Below are positions 54,489 to 64,000 of a DNA stretch of 64,000 bases, piece after piece. The position numbers and the translations under genes are program-made. Every line of letters begins with the position of its first letter. Position 1 is the stretch's first letter. The notes under the pieces were generated by a model that was given only the letters and a program-made list of their open reading frames with translations, did no database searches and had not been told where the DNA came from. Origin of the DNA: Cyrtodaria siliqua (lineage: Eukaryota; Mollusca; Bivalvia; Adapedonta; Hiatellidae); the NCBI GenBank assembly GCA_037043455.1, contig JAWPHD010010230.1:31854-95853 (forward strand). Reading direction: 5' to 3'.

Positions 54489-57400
54489 CGAGAGGGCCAT
54501 AATGGCCCTGAATCGCTCACCTGAGTTCAGTGCAGGTATTGTGCTAAGGCTAGCTAGGAAATGTAACCCAAGAGGAACTCAACTATGGCCTTATTGTTGG
54601 ATGGAGGGGATATATCGCTAGGCAATTTGTTTATTGAAGACACTTACCAAGCAATTTCTGGTACCAGGGGCACAATTAGAACTAATTCTTGTAACAGGTC
54701 CACTAGATGGTACTACATACCAAATATGAAAGCTATAGGCCTTGTTTGTGACATATAGATTTTTGAAGTATTGCTTACACAACTGTATGTTAATATGTGA
54801 CCCCCAGGGTAAGGCTCCCGATGAACAGGGCAGAATTGTCACAGGTCCATCACATGCTGCAAAGCAATAAATGCTCTAGGGCTAGGCATTTTAGTTTTTG
54901 AAAAGATTGTTCAAGTTTACTCCATCCGGTACCGTGCTCTGGTGAGCTGAATAGGGGAAATATCTAGAAGAATTTAATGCAAAGAAGTATTTGTGGATGG
55001 TTTGGGAAACATGGGAGGGAGGTGGGTAGACAGAGAGAGAGAGGTAGAGAGAGGGGGGGAGAGAGATAGAGATATAGGAATTTTTATGCACTTCTACAAA
55101 GCAGTTAATGTCTAAGTACGACCCTGACCTTGAGGTCAATTTGAGGGGTGGGGCGTATGCAAATGAAAGGTCTTTCACTAAGGTAGGTGTACCAAATATG
55201 AAAAGTATTTGTCAAAGGCTTAAGGTGTGATGGTCACTTATAAAAACATCTAACAGAAACATAAAGGTTAATAATTTTGATGCACTTCTACTACTTCTAC
55301 AAAGCAGTTAATGTCTAAGTACGACCCTGACCTTGAGGTCAATTTGAGGGGTGCTAACATTTTTAAAAGATCAGTCCATCTAGTATCTGCAGAAGACAAA
55401 AGTATAAAAAGCTACAATTGGGACACACACAACAGATTTCTCTATTACGCATGTACGTGATATATGAGTGTGAAAAGTAAAACCAGTAATGCTGTTGTGT
55501 TAGGCGACTCTGGTCTCTATCCGATCTACATAATTATACAGTATAAAAAGGGTCCTGAAGAACTGGTTAAGATTATTGAAATGACCACAGAATCGTTGTC
55601 AAGAAAAGGTATAACATGTAAAAAGTACTAGATAATATTGGACACAACAATTGGGTTAGTAACGTCAAGACATTATTATGTGGAAATGGATATGGTTATG
55701 TTCGGAATGAACAGTGTGTGACAAATGAACGTCTATTTTTGCTTACGTTTAGTGAAAGGTTAAAAGACAAGTATATTCAAGAATGGAAATCTATCGATGT
55801 AACCAGTCCTAAATTGGAGTTATAGACTCAAATTAAAACGCAATTCTGTCATGGAAATTATTTAGTGTGGGTGAAAGATCGTACATATAGGAGAGCTTTA
55901 GCGTCATTGCGTTCTTCCTCTCACTATATAGAGATCAAAAGGGGTTGATACCGAAATACACCACTAGAACAAAGACTATGCAAATTATGCAATTTGAATG
56001 TAGAAACACTGTAGTGATGGGCAATCGGTTTCAAAACAATAACTGATGACAAGCGATTATTGGATGGAATAAATGATCAAGCAATTATAGAGCCGCCGAC
56101 TTCATAATTCCTTCAGTATGAACAATGGAACTGAAGGAAACAAACGGGAATGGACTAAAATCCAGAAAGTGACCATTTTTCAAGACAATCGATTTCGTGA
56201 AGCCATAATAGAGTATCGGCAATGTTGGTACTATTCAATCAATTTTCCATTATAATCGATCAAGGGCAGGTTTTAAGGGCTGGTCAAGATCAGGTCAAAA
56301 TTGTGGCCTCTGGAGTGCCCACAAGCAAGTTCCAATATTGACCTAGTGACATAGTTTTTTGATCCCATGTGACCCATTCTGAAACTTGATCAAGATATAA
56401 TTCAGATAAACAATCTGAGAAAGTTTCATCAAGATCTGGTCAAAAATATGGCGTCTAGAGTGTACACAAGGTTTTTCAAGTATTTGACCTAGTGACCTAG
56501 TTTTTGACCCCATGGGACCCATTTTCGAACTTGACTAAAAATATTCTGACAAAATTGCATCAAGATCGGGTCAAAAATATGCCCTCTAGAGTGTACACAC
56601 GTTTTTTCCAAAGTTTGACCTAGTGACCTAGTTTTTAACACCATGTGACCCATTTTTGAACTTAACCAAGATATAATTAAGACAAACATTTTGACAAAGT
56701 TTCATCAAGATTGGGTCAGAAATACGGCTTCTAGAGTGTACACAAGGTCTTTAAGTATTTGACCTAGTGACCTAGTTTTGAACCCCATGTGACCCATTTT
56801 CAAACTTGACCAAGATATAATTAAGACAAACATTATGACAAAGTTTCATCAAGATCGGGTCAGAAATATGGCCTCTAGAGTGTACACAAGGTTTTTCAAG
56901 TATTTTACCTAGTGACCTAGTTTTCGATCCTGAGTGACCCATTTTCGAACTTTAGCAAGCTATAATTGAGACAAATATTCTGACAAAATTGCATCAAGAT
57001 CGGGTCAAAAATATGCCCTCTAGAGTGAACACACGTTTTTTCCAAAGTTTGACCTAGTGACCTAGTTTTTAACACCATGTGACCCATTTTTGAACTTAAC
57101 CAAGATATAATTAAGACAAACATTTTGACAAAGTTTCATCAAGATTGGGTCAGAAATACGGCTTCTAGAGTGTACACAAGGTCTTTAAGTATTTGACCTA
57201 GTAACCTAGTTTTGAACCCCATGTGACCCATTTTCAAACTTGACCAAGATATAATTAAGACAAACATTCTGACAAAGTTGCATCAAGCTCGGGTCAAACA
57301 TATGGCCTCTAGAGTGCACACAAATGTTTTTCCAATATTTGACCTAGTGACCTAGTTTGTTGATCCCATGTGACCCATTTCCGAAATTGATCAAGATATA

Positions 57401-57716
57401 ATTAAGACAAACAATTTGACAAAGTTTCATCAAGATTAAGTAACAAATATGACCTCTAGAGAGTACACAAGTTTTTTCAAGTATTTGACCTAGTGACCTA
57501 GTTTTTGACCCCACATGACCCATTTTTGAACTTGACCGAGATTTTATTGAGACAAACATTCTAACAAAGTTTCATGATGATTGCATCAGAAGTATGGCCT
57601 CTAGAGTGTACACAAGCAAAAGTTGACTAACACAAGGACGCACGGACGCACGCACGGACGGACGACGGACACCTCGGTATCACAAAATCCCACCATGAGC
57701 ACGGTGAGCTCAAATA
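54489..57716 (+). mobile_element. Hairpin-ended non-coding element with 'gacctagtgacctag' core; contains a LINE fragment
   Basis: The head is the perfect palindrome agggccat-a-atggccct (54493-54509), followed by gaatcgctcacctga. The later core (56280-57610) is about nine units of about 140 bp: tgacctagtgacctagtttt, gaccccatgtgacccatttt, aacttgaccaagatataatt, tttcatcaagatcgggtc and ctctagagtgtacacaag. It ends cacggacggacgacggac, then gagcacggtgagctc. The 3' ggtgagc (57703-57709) is the inverse of gctcacc near the head. A tandem pair of about 195 bp (caaagcagttaatgtctaag at 55098 and 55300), a GA-rich run (55029-55078) and LINE sequence (55485-56012) lie inside. Confidence 0.7.
55485..56012 (+). 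pseudogene. LINE reverse transcriptase C-terminal fragment (nested)
   Basis: One plus-strand frame reads SNAVVLGDSGLYPIYI, then NWVSNVKTLLCGNGYGYV, ERLFLLTFSERLKDKYIQEW, TYRRALASLRSSSHYIEIKR and LEQRLCKLCNL. This series of blocks follows the RT domain in LINEs with a CX2C knuckle (compare CKICD in the copy at 19037-21958). The frame contains three in-frame stops (near 55628, 55824 and 55945) and no polymerase motifs. It sits inside the hairpin-ended element, so it is either a nested insertion or a capture. Confidence 0.75.
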
Positions 57717-57724
57717 AATAATAA

Positions 57725-58660
57725 TAAAAAAGATTCAACTGGGGGTGGGGGATGAGTGGTGCGGTGAGTGTGTGGGGGGGGGGGGTTTGGGGGGGGGGAA
57801 GGGGGGTGGGGGGTATGGGGGCTAACATATATGTGTAAGAATTGACTAAAACAACACAGAAAAATGTAAAAAAAAAAAAAAAAGTGGAGGGGAGTGGGGG
57901 TAGGGGTGGGTGGGGGGAGGGAGCCCATGCCCAAATATGGGTGAAGTTATAACATGCATAATGCTATAACAAATCCCAAACCAAAATTATAGATATATAC
58001 ATGCTTACATGCAAACCTAGATCGGCCTTTATTGCACATTTTATGGGCCATCATAATTTGGGTTCCATGGGAGCCCAAAATTTGCAGAAGACAAAATTAC
58101 TTATCCAACCCTTCACAACATACTATAAGGAAACCAATTCCAAAATTTAGTTCAGCTAGGACAAGAAATGTTAGAGATATAGACCTGTAAACACAGCTTA
58201 CACGCAAAATTTGATGTGAAACAGACATATTTTAAGGGCTATCAGAATTTGGGTTCCATGGGAGCCCAGGGGTTACAGGAACCAAAATTACTTAAGCAGC
58301 CCTTACGATAATGCTATTAGGAAGCTAATGGCCAAATTTGGTTGTGCTAGGGTAAGAATTGTAAGAGATATAGACTTGTAAACACACCTTACACGCAAAA
58401 TTTGATGTGAAATGGAACACATTTTATGGGCTATCATAATTTGGGTTCCATGGGACCCCATGGGTTACAGGAACCAAAATTGCTTATGCAGCCCTTAAGA
58501 TAATGCTATAAGGAAGCCCATAAACAAATTTGGTTGTGCTAGGACAAGAAATGTAAGAGATATAGACTTGTAAACACAGCTTACACGCAAACCTTGATGT
58601 GGGACGCCGACGCCGACACCAACGCCGACGTCGGGGTGATTACATATAGGCCAGTAATTA
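57725..58660. repeat. G-rich minisatellite plus duplicated block D, copy 1
   Basis: Two G-rich units (57725-57925) are followed by gagcccatgccc, ataatgctataacaaatccc and then three units of about 210 bp (tttgggttccatgggagccc, gcttacacgcaaaatttgat, gtaagagatatagac). It ends gggacgccgacgccgacacc and ggggtgattacata. The whole block recurs at 60500-61345, about 2.67 kb downstream. This copy lacks both hairpin ends. Confidence 0.85.
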
Positions 58661-58689
58661 TAGCCGAAAATAAGATTCAAGGTCAAACA

Positions 58690-59520
58690 AATTCCAACAG
58701 AAAGTATTTTAGGATTTTTAGAATCACTGACATGTAATGAGTTTCAGAAAAAAACTCCTCAAAATAAAGATGATGGGAAATGCTAAATTTTGGGGTAAAA
58801 GTTGCGTTTTTAAGAGAAAATCTCCGGAAACTGGAATAATTTTATAAAAAATCATTTGATAGTGCGGAAATGCTCTTCCTAATGCATCTCTATGTAAATC
58901 AAGGTTTTATAGATGGATATGAGGTTAATAATATGAGATTTTGGGGCAAAACTTGGAAAAAATGAATAAAATCGTTGATTTCTGCAATACATTTGGTGTT
59001 ACTAGGCTATAATTAAAAAAAAATACTAATTGATCTATAAACAATTAGTTTCTTACTGTTTTGCACAGAGAAAGTTACATAGATGTCCCAGAAAAAAGTC
59101 CTTTTGAATACAACGAACAAAAATACTTTATTTTTGAGTGTAACGATGTGTTTTTCATAAAAAAAATCGCTGAAAACAGGAATCATTTTGTAATAAGATG
59201 TTTGAACATAAACTAATCTAATGGAAGTGATAAAATGGTGCACAATTATATCTACAAACGTTTCATTGTATCGTAAGTTAATGTGAAAGTTCACATTGTG
59301 ATATTTTGGGGGAAAATGTTGAAAAAAAGAATAAAATCGTTGATTTCTGTAATACAGTCGTAGTACAGTGGCCCGTCTTATGGAACATTTTACAACGATT
59401 TTGCTCTTAAGTCAAATTATTAAATTTATTGCTATAAAAATGTTCATAAACATGTTTTTTAACTATCTAATACATATATTGTTCATTCAATATTACACCC
59501 TTGATTGTTTGCTTCAAATG
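58690..59520. repeat. Degenerate ~345-bp repeat, left part
   Basis: Recurrent words are gggaataa/gaaaaaa, aatcgttgatttctgcaata (58971) / aatcgttgatttctgtaata (59335), and tctccggaaactggaataat (58821) / tcgctgaaaacaggaatcat (59167). Spacing is about 345-365 bp. The series resumes at 61380 after an inserted element. Confidence 0.65.
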
Positions 59521-59525
59521 CTTTT

Positions 59526-61378
59526 AAGAACAAGAGCTGTCGGAGAACAGCGCAGCCCGACTATTCGATTTTTCAGAGAATAATAAATTTATAGCTAGTA
59601 TATACCATCAGACAACAAGGCTACAACAATGTGGGGTGGGGTTGGGAGCACAACATAACTTTGTGTAAGAATTGACCAAAACTACACAGAAATATGTAAC
59701 AAAAATCAACAACAAAAATCAACAAAAATCGACTTTTGAGTGGGGTGCGGGGTGGGGGTGGGAGAGAGGCGGGGTGGATGGTGGGGGAGTGGGGGTGGTG
59801 AGGGCAACATATATGTGTAAGAAGCTATGTAATTATTCACCAAAACAACACAAAAATATGAAGGAAAAAACTAAATAAATCGAGTTTGAGTGGAGATGGG
59901 GTAGAGGCGTGGGGTGGGGAGGGCACCATGTGTAAGAATTGACTAAAACAACAAAGAAATATGTAAAAAAAAAAAATGTTTCAAGTGGGACGGGGTGGGG
60001 GGAGAGCGGGCGGGAGAGGCGGGAGTGAGTCGGGGGAGAGGCGGGAGTGAATCGGGGGCGGGGGGGGGCGGGGGGGTGCAACATATATGTGTAAGAATTG
60101 ACTAAAACAACATAGAAATATGTAAAAAAATAATAATAATTCTAGTGTGGTGTTGGGTGGAAGATGGGGGGGTGGGGGTGGTGAGAGGTGGGGGTAGGTG
60201 GGGTGGGGGCGTGGGCGGTGAGGGGGCAACATATATGTGTAAGAATTGACAAGAGCAACACAGAAATATGTAAAAAAAAAAAGTTTCAAGTGGGGGTGGG
60301 GTGTGGGGGAGAGGCGGGAGTGGGGTGGGGTGGGGTGGGGGTGGGGGAGGGGGCAACATATATGTGTAAGAAATGACAAAAGCAACACAGAAATATGTAT
60401 AAAAAGAAAAGTTTCAAGTCTGGGGTGGGGTGGGGGTTTATGGGGTGAGAGGCGGGGGTGTCATGGTGGGGGCGGGGAGGGTGCAACATATATGTGTAAG
60501 AATTGACTAAAACAACACAGAAATATGTAAAAACACAATAATAAAAAAAAAGTGTGGAGGGGAGTGGGGGCGGGGGTAGAGGGGTAGAGGGGGGAGGAGG
60601 GAGCCCATGCCCCAATATGGGCGAAGTAATAAGATGCATAATGCTATAACAAATCCCAAACCAAAATTATAGATATATACATGCTTACATGCAAACCTAG
60701 ATCTGCCTTTATTGCACATTTTATGGGCCATCACAATTTGGGTTCCATGGGAGCCCAAAATTTACAGAAGACAAAATTGATTATCCAGCCCTTTACAACA
60801 TACTATAAGGAAACCAATTCCAAAATTAAGTTCAGCTAGGACAAAAAATGTAAGAGATATAGACCTGTAAACACAGCTTACACGCAAAATTTGATGTGAA
60901 TCAGACATATTTTAAGGGCTATCAGAATTTGGGTTCCATGGGAGCCCAGGGGTTACAGGAACCAAAATTACTTAAGCAGCCCTTACGATAATGCTATAAG
61001 GAAGCTAATGGCTAAATTTGGTTGTGCTAGGGTAAGAATTGTAAGAGATAGACTTGTAAACACAGCTTACACGCAAAAATTGATGTGAAATGGGGCACAT
61101 TTTATGGGCTATCATAATTTGGGTTCCATGGAAGCCCATGGGTTACAGGAACCAAAATTGCTTATGCAGCCTTTAAGATAATGCTACAAGGAAGCCCATG
61201 AACAAATTTGGTTGTGGTAGGATAAGAAATGTAAGAGATATAGACTTGTAAACACAGCTTACACGCAAACCTTGATGTGGGACGCCGACGCCAACGCCAA
61301 CGCCAACGCCAACGCCGACGCCGACGCCGACCCCGGGGTGATTACATAAGCTCTCTTATTCTTCGAATAGTCGAGCTA
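59526..61378 (+). mobile_element. Hairpin-ended non-coding element with complete ends, G-rich array and block D copy 2
   Basis: The head is gaacaaga-gctgt-cggaga-acagc (hairpin 59536-59551), then cgactattcga (59558-59568). Next come the G-rich minisatellite (59635-60600) and block D copy 2 (60600-61345). A hexanucleotide run of gccaac/gccgac (61281-61331) precedes the 3' hairpin agctctcttattc-ttc-gaatagtcgagct (61349-61377) and aaaaatg. The 3' tcgaatagtcg (61363-61373) is the exact inverse of the 5' cgactattcga. It interrupts the ~345-bp repeat series. Confidence 0.8.
59635..60600. repeat. G-rich minisatellite, ~8 units
   Basis: Units of about 110-125 bp: gcaacatatatgtgtaagaa, ttgactaaaacaacacag, aaatatgtaaaaaaaaaa, tttcaagtgggg, then 40-60 bp of (tgggg/gggga) runs. 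Runs of four or more G repeat many times per unit. Proline- and phenylalanine-rich minus frames are artefacts of these units. Confidence 0.92.
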
Positions 61379-61384
61379 AAAATG

Positions 61385-62800
61385 ATGGAAGGTATTTTAT
61401 TTTGACTTGAAACTACAGCATATTATATTCATTTTAAAGTGAGAAAACCTTCTTCCAAACCCATCTTCGTGTGAAACACAGAATTAGAAATCGATAAGAC
61501 GCTAATTAAATTAAAACAATTGTCATTCATCAAAAATCACTGAAAAAGAATCACAAATAAGTATTTCAACAAATATAATTGAAGTGAAAAAATGGTGTAT
61601 AAAACATACATTACATATGTTTGATAATATCAGAACTTCAGAAGTGAATAAGATGCTCAAATTGCGAGGTCAGGGTCAAAACGTGGAATAGAAATGGAGG
61701 AAAAACACCAATGTTAATGGGCTTTAATAATATAATTATGTATGAACTAAAAGAGACATTTGTAAAAAATACTCGGTTTACATTTGGAATCACACCTGTG
61801 TGTTTCTATGAAAATCTTAACATTGTGTTATCCGGAAGTCAACGGGACAGAAAATAGTTCACTGTTGCTGTATTCTAAACAGTATGGCCGTTAGCCACAC
61901 GTGTAAAATGTAAGATCTGCATTGCATGTTTGTTACTACAATAAAATGAAGGTTATATCAGCGATTCTATGTAAATAAAATATATATATAGATCTATCGG
62001 CCAAATGACATTGTAAAACTGATGATAATTTTGGGTTCGACTTTTAATGGCTTTTGGAGGGAATCTGCTGGGGTCTAGAGCGCCGCCATATTAGTATGAC
62101 ATAGCCAGTATGGATTCCTTCTATATAAATTCGAAATATGATTCTATGGAATTTATCGAGCTGTTGCGAATGCTAAGATATCATTTCTAACGGTTTCCCA
62201 CAAAGTAATGAGCAACAATGTGTCAGTATCCAAGGGTATGTTGAATGGAAATGCTTTTTTTTTTTGCGAAACAATGCAATTTTCATCAACATTCGCTAAA
62301 AACCAGAATCGTTTTAAAATAGTTTTAGCTTAAACAAAAAATACAATGATGTCACAAAATGTTCCACTATTCAATGTACATAATTATATCAAAGTTTTTC
62401 ACTGTATTTGAAATTAAGAAGAATGCTCAAACCGTGATTTTTTTGACGACTTGCTCAACAGTTGCACAGAATCACTTTTCGTAATAAACTAAAAAAGTGT
62501 AGAAAGATCATTTTCTTGTATCAGTTTGGCGCATTACAAGTGTTGCGCATGTGCACTACTGTGTCAAAATAAGTCCACATACGAGGTTTTATGATTTGGG
62601 TGAAAAAAATGCAAAATATACATGAACCGATTTTCAAAAATCATTTGAGCAGTATAAACAATATTTTTCAAGTTATGACATTTTGCCTTACATATGTACT
62701 CGCCCAGTTTCATTATTTCCAGATTGAATTAGATACTCACATTGCGGACATGTTGAAAACAAGTATACTCAAACATTGATAATTTTTGTAATTGATAAGG
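61385..62800. repeat. Degenerate ~345-bp repeat, right part
   Basis: Words shared with 58690-59520: caaaaatcactgaaaaagaatc (about 61531), cattcgctaaaaaccagaatc (about 62289), tcaaagtttttcactgtatttg with aagatgctcaaa / agaatgctcaaac (61650, 62422). Divergence is high and unit edges are uncertain. Confidence 0.5.
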
Positions 62801-63100
62801 GATAGTGGACTAGAAAATTTTCATGTGTCTGGAGTAAACTATATTTTTACTTTTTTTGTAATGGATTAAAGGATGCAAGTTGGAATAATTAAATGTCCTA
62901 ACCCCTGTGATCATATGAAGTGTTTTGTTATGCGTAAAATATAACATTTTCAATTGAGTAGAACAGTAATTGAGAGTATCAATAATTTGCACGTCACAGA
63001 TGCTATTTGTATTTGTAACCCTGAATGAAATGGGGTTAACACTCATATTAGGTTATATTGGGAATACAATTTCAGATGGAGATGCCATTAAGGGTGAAAG
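62801..63100. other. Nothing identified
   Basis: AT-rich with no supported feature. Confidence 0.4.
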
Positions 63101-63102
63101 AC

Positions 63103-63252
63103 ATGCCTCCGCAAAGGAGCGAACCCATGCGGGGCAGAGTATTTGAGATGTAGGATGAATTTTCCCATCATACATGCCTCAGGAGCGAACCAATTGGGAC
63201 AGAGGCCTGTGGCTCCAAAGCCATGGCCATATCCACTGGGTTAGCGAGGCCT
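63103..63252 (-). other. tRNA-like (SINE head-like) sequence, partly duplicated
   Basis: On the minus strand, gctaacccagtggatatgg (A-box-like taacccagtgg), tggctttggagcca (anticodon-arm-like) and attggttcgctcc (B-box-like, one base short) occur in tRNA order. A second B-box-like gggttcgctcctt lies at about 63117-63130 in a partial duplication (acatgcctc...aggagcgaacc twice). It could be a decayed tRNA-derived SINE. Confidence 0.4.
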
Positions 63253-64000
63253 CTTGTTTGTAACCAAGCTTGTATACATATGTAAATACATGTATATAGC
63301 TTTTTATAGAGTGTGAGGCGTTTAGTCCAAAACACAAATTTTATATTAACGTACAAAGTTATTTTGGAAAAATAATAATAGTGATGGATATGCATGTTTT
63401 ACAAGTGTAGTAATAGTGCTACAGCTGAAACCACCAGTTGTGCAAAGTTTGTACCAAACATTTTCGTACAAGGGATGTCTGATAGTTAGCTAAATCTATG
63501 GATTATCCCACTAGTAACACACTAGTCTTCCATCACAATCATCATCTTTTAAATAACATATATACCTTGGTGTTTTCAACAAATAATTGCTTCTCGGAAG
63601 TGTGGGAATTGCATGTTAATGAAAGGTTATATACATTATGAACAACCAAAACAATGTAATCAGAGTGTACATTTATAGCATTGAATGTGTAACAGGTTTT
63701 TGTAGAAAGCATTGAATCTCATGTATGCAGTGCCAAAATGTAAGCTCTATGAATTCTATAGAAATTGCGATTCATTTAAATTAAACATAAACAAGCAATA
63801 ATATTAGGTGATTTGAACAAAAGCTCCTACAACTTCGACATGAGTATTGCGCAAAATTTCAAAATCGAATTTCATACAGTTACTTTGAACGTGTTTAAAA
63901 ACTTATCATACAGTTTCCGTTTCAGTTTCAGATATTTTTCATTAAAATGTAATTATCACACCAAAAGATAAAACATATTGCACCATTTTAATATAAGTTA
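63253..64000. other. Nothing identified
   Basis: AT-rich to the end of the window; no supported gene, RNA or repeat. Confidence 0.4.

Noticed and set aside
59833..60639. Proline-rich minus-strand frames with FFYIFLCCFSQFLHIYVA
   Set aside because: Reverse complement of the G-rich minisatellite unit; composition explains them fully.
1..64000. CRISPR array or prokaryotic operon
   Set aside because: Tandem units here lack unique equal-length spacers, there are no cas genes, and spliced exons and LINE/SINE elements show eukaryotic DNA.

Overview
This is AT-rich, intron- and repeat-dominated nuclear DNA from an animal, most likely a bivalve mollusc. That assignment is inferred from the repeat types: hairpin-ended 'gtgacctagtgacctag...GGACGGACG' elements, tRNA-headed SINEs, decayed non-LTR retrotransposons, a protein-primed DNA polymerase relic and very many tandem arrays. 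No bacterial gene organisation is present.

The one well-supported host gene lies on the minus strand between 39241 and 29048. Four exons join with consistent splice phases into a 473-residue MFS-type membrane protein resembling TMEM180/MFSD13A. Its last intron (29346-35522) is a repeat trap holding a TTAA-flanked MITE, about 2.1 kb of a 15-bp satellite, a hairpin-ended element, an R2-like endonuclease relic and a 78-bp array. A possible small minus-strand gene end (14291-14347) and a SAP-domain ORF (54117-54255) are weaker.

Layout: 1-2.9 kb is a 25-bp and a 29-bp minisatellite in a dispersed module whose other copy (16.9-17.5 kb) precedes a different, 50-bp array. 2.98-3.72 kb is a CpG-rich foldback element. 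4.9-8.6 kb holds a hairpin-ended element, a LINE tail and 30/59-bp arrays. 9.07-10.25 kb is a complete-ended Tc1-like element with a broken transposase. 11.4-16.9 kb holds diverged duplications, a C33 tract and a TTAA MITE. 19.0-21.96 kb is a 5'-truncated LINE with a nearly intact reverse transcriptase. 22.3-28.4 kb holds interspersed elements, two MITEs and a SINE. 29-39.3 kb is the host gene. 40.5-46.1 kb is a run of four satellites, one split by a SINE. 46.6-49.5 kb is a duplicated block with 57-bp arrays and C tracts. 49.8-52.0 kb is a family-B DNA polymerase relic with its motifs still visible. 53.32-53.68 kb is a 355-bp miniature LTR retrotransposon whose LTRs each carry a tRNA-like unit. 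54.1-64 kb is hairpin-ended elements, G-rich minisatellites and a degenerate repeat of about 350 bp.

The strongest candidates for undescribed biology are (i) the miniature LTR element with tRNA-Thr-like A/B boxes inside both LTRs, and (ii) a superfamily of non-coding elements with unrelated cores but one terminal grammar, in which a short sequence near the 5' hairpin co-varies with the 3' hairpin, as expected of Helentron-type subterminal repeats. Everything here is read by eye; no alignment or database search was run.
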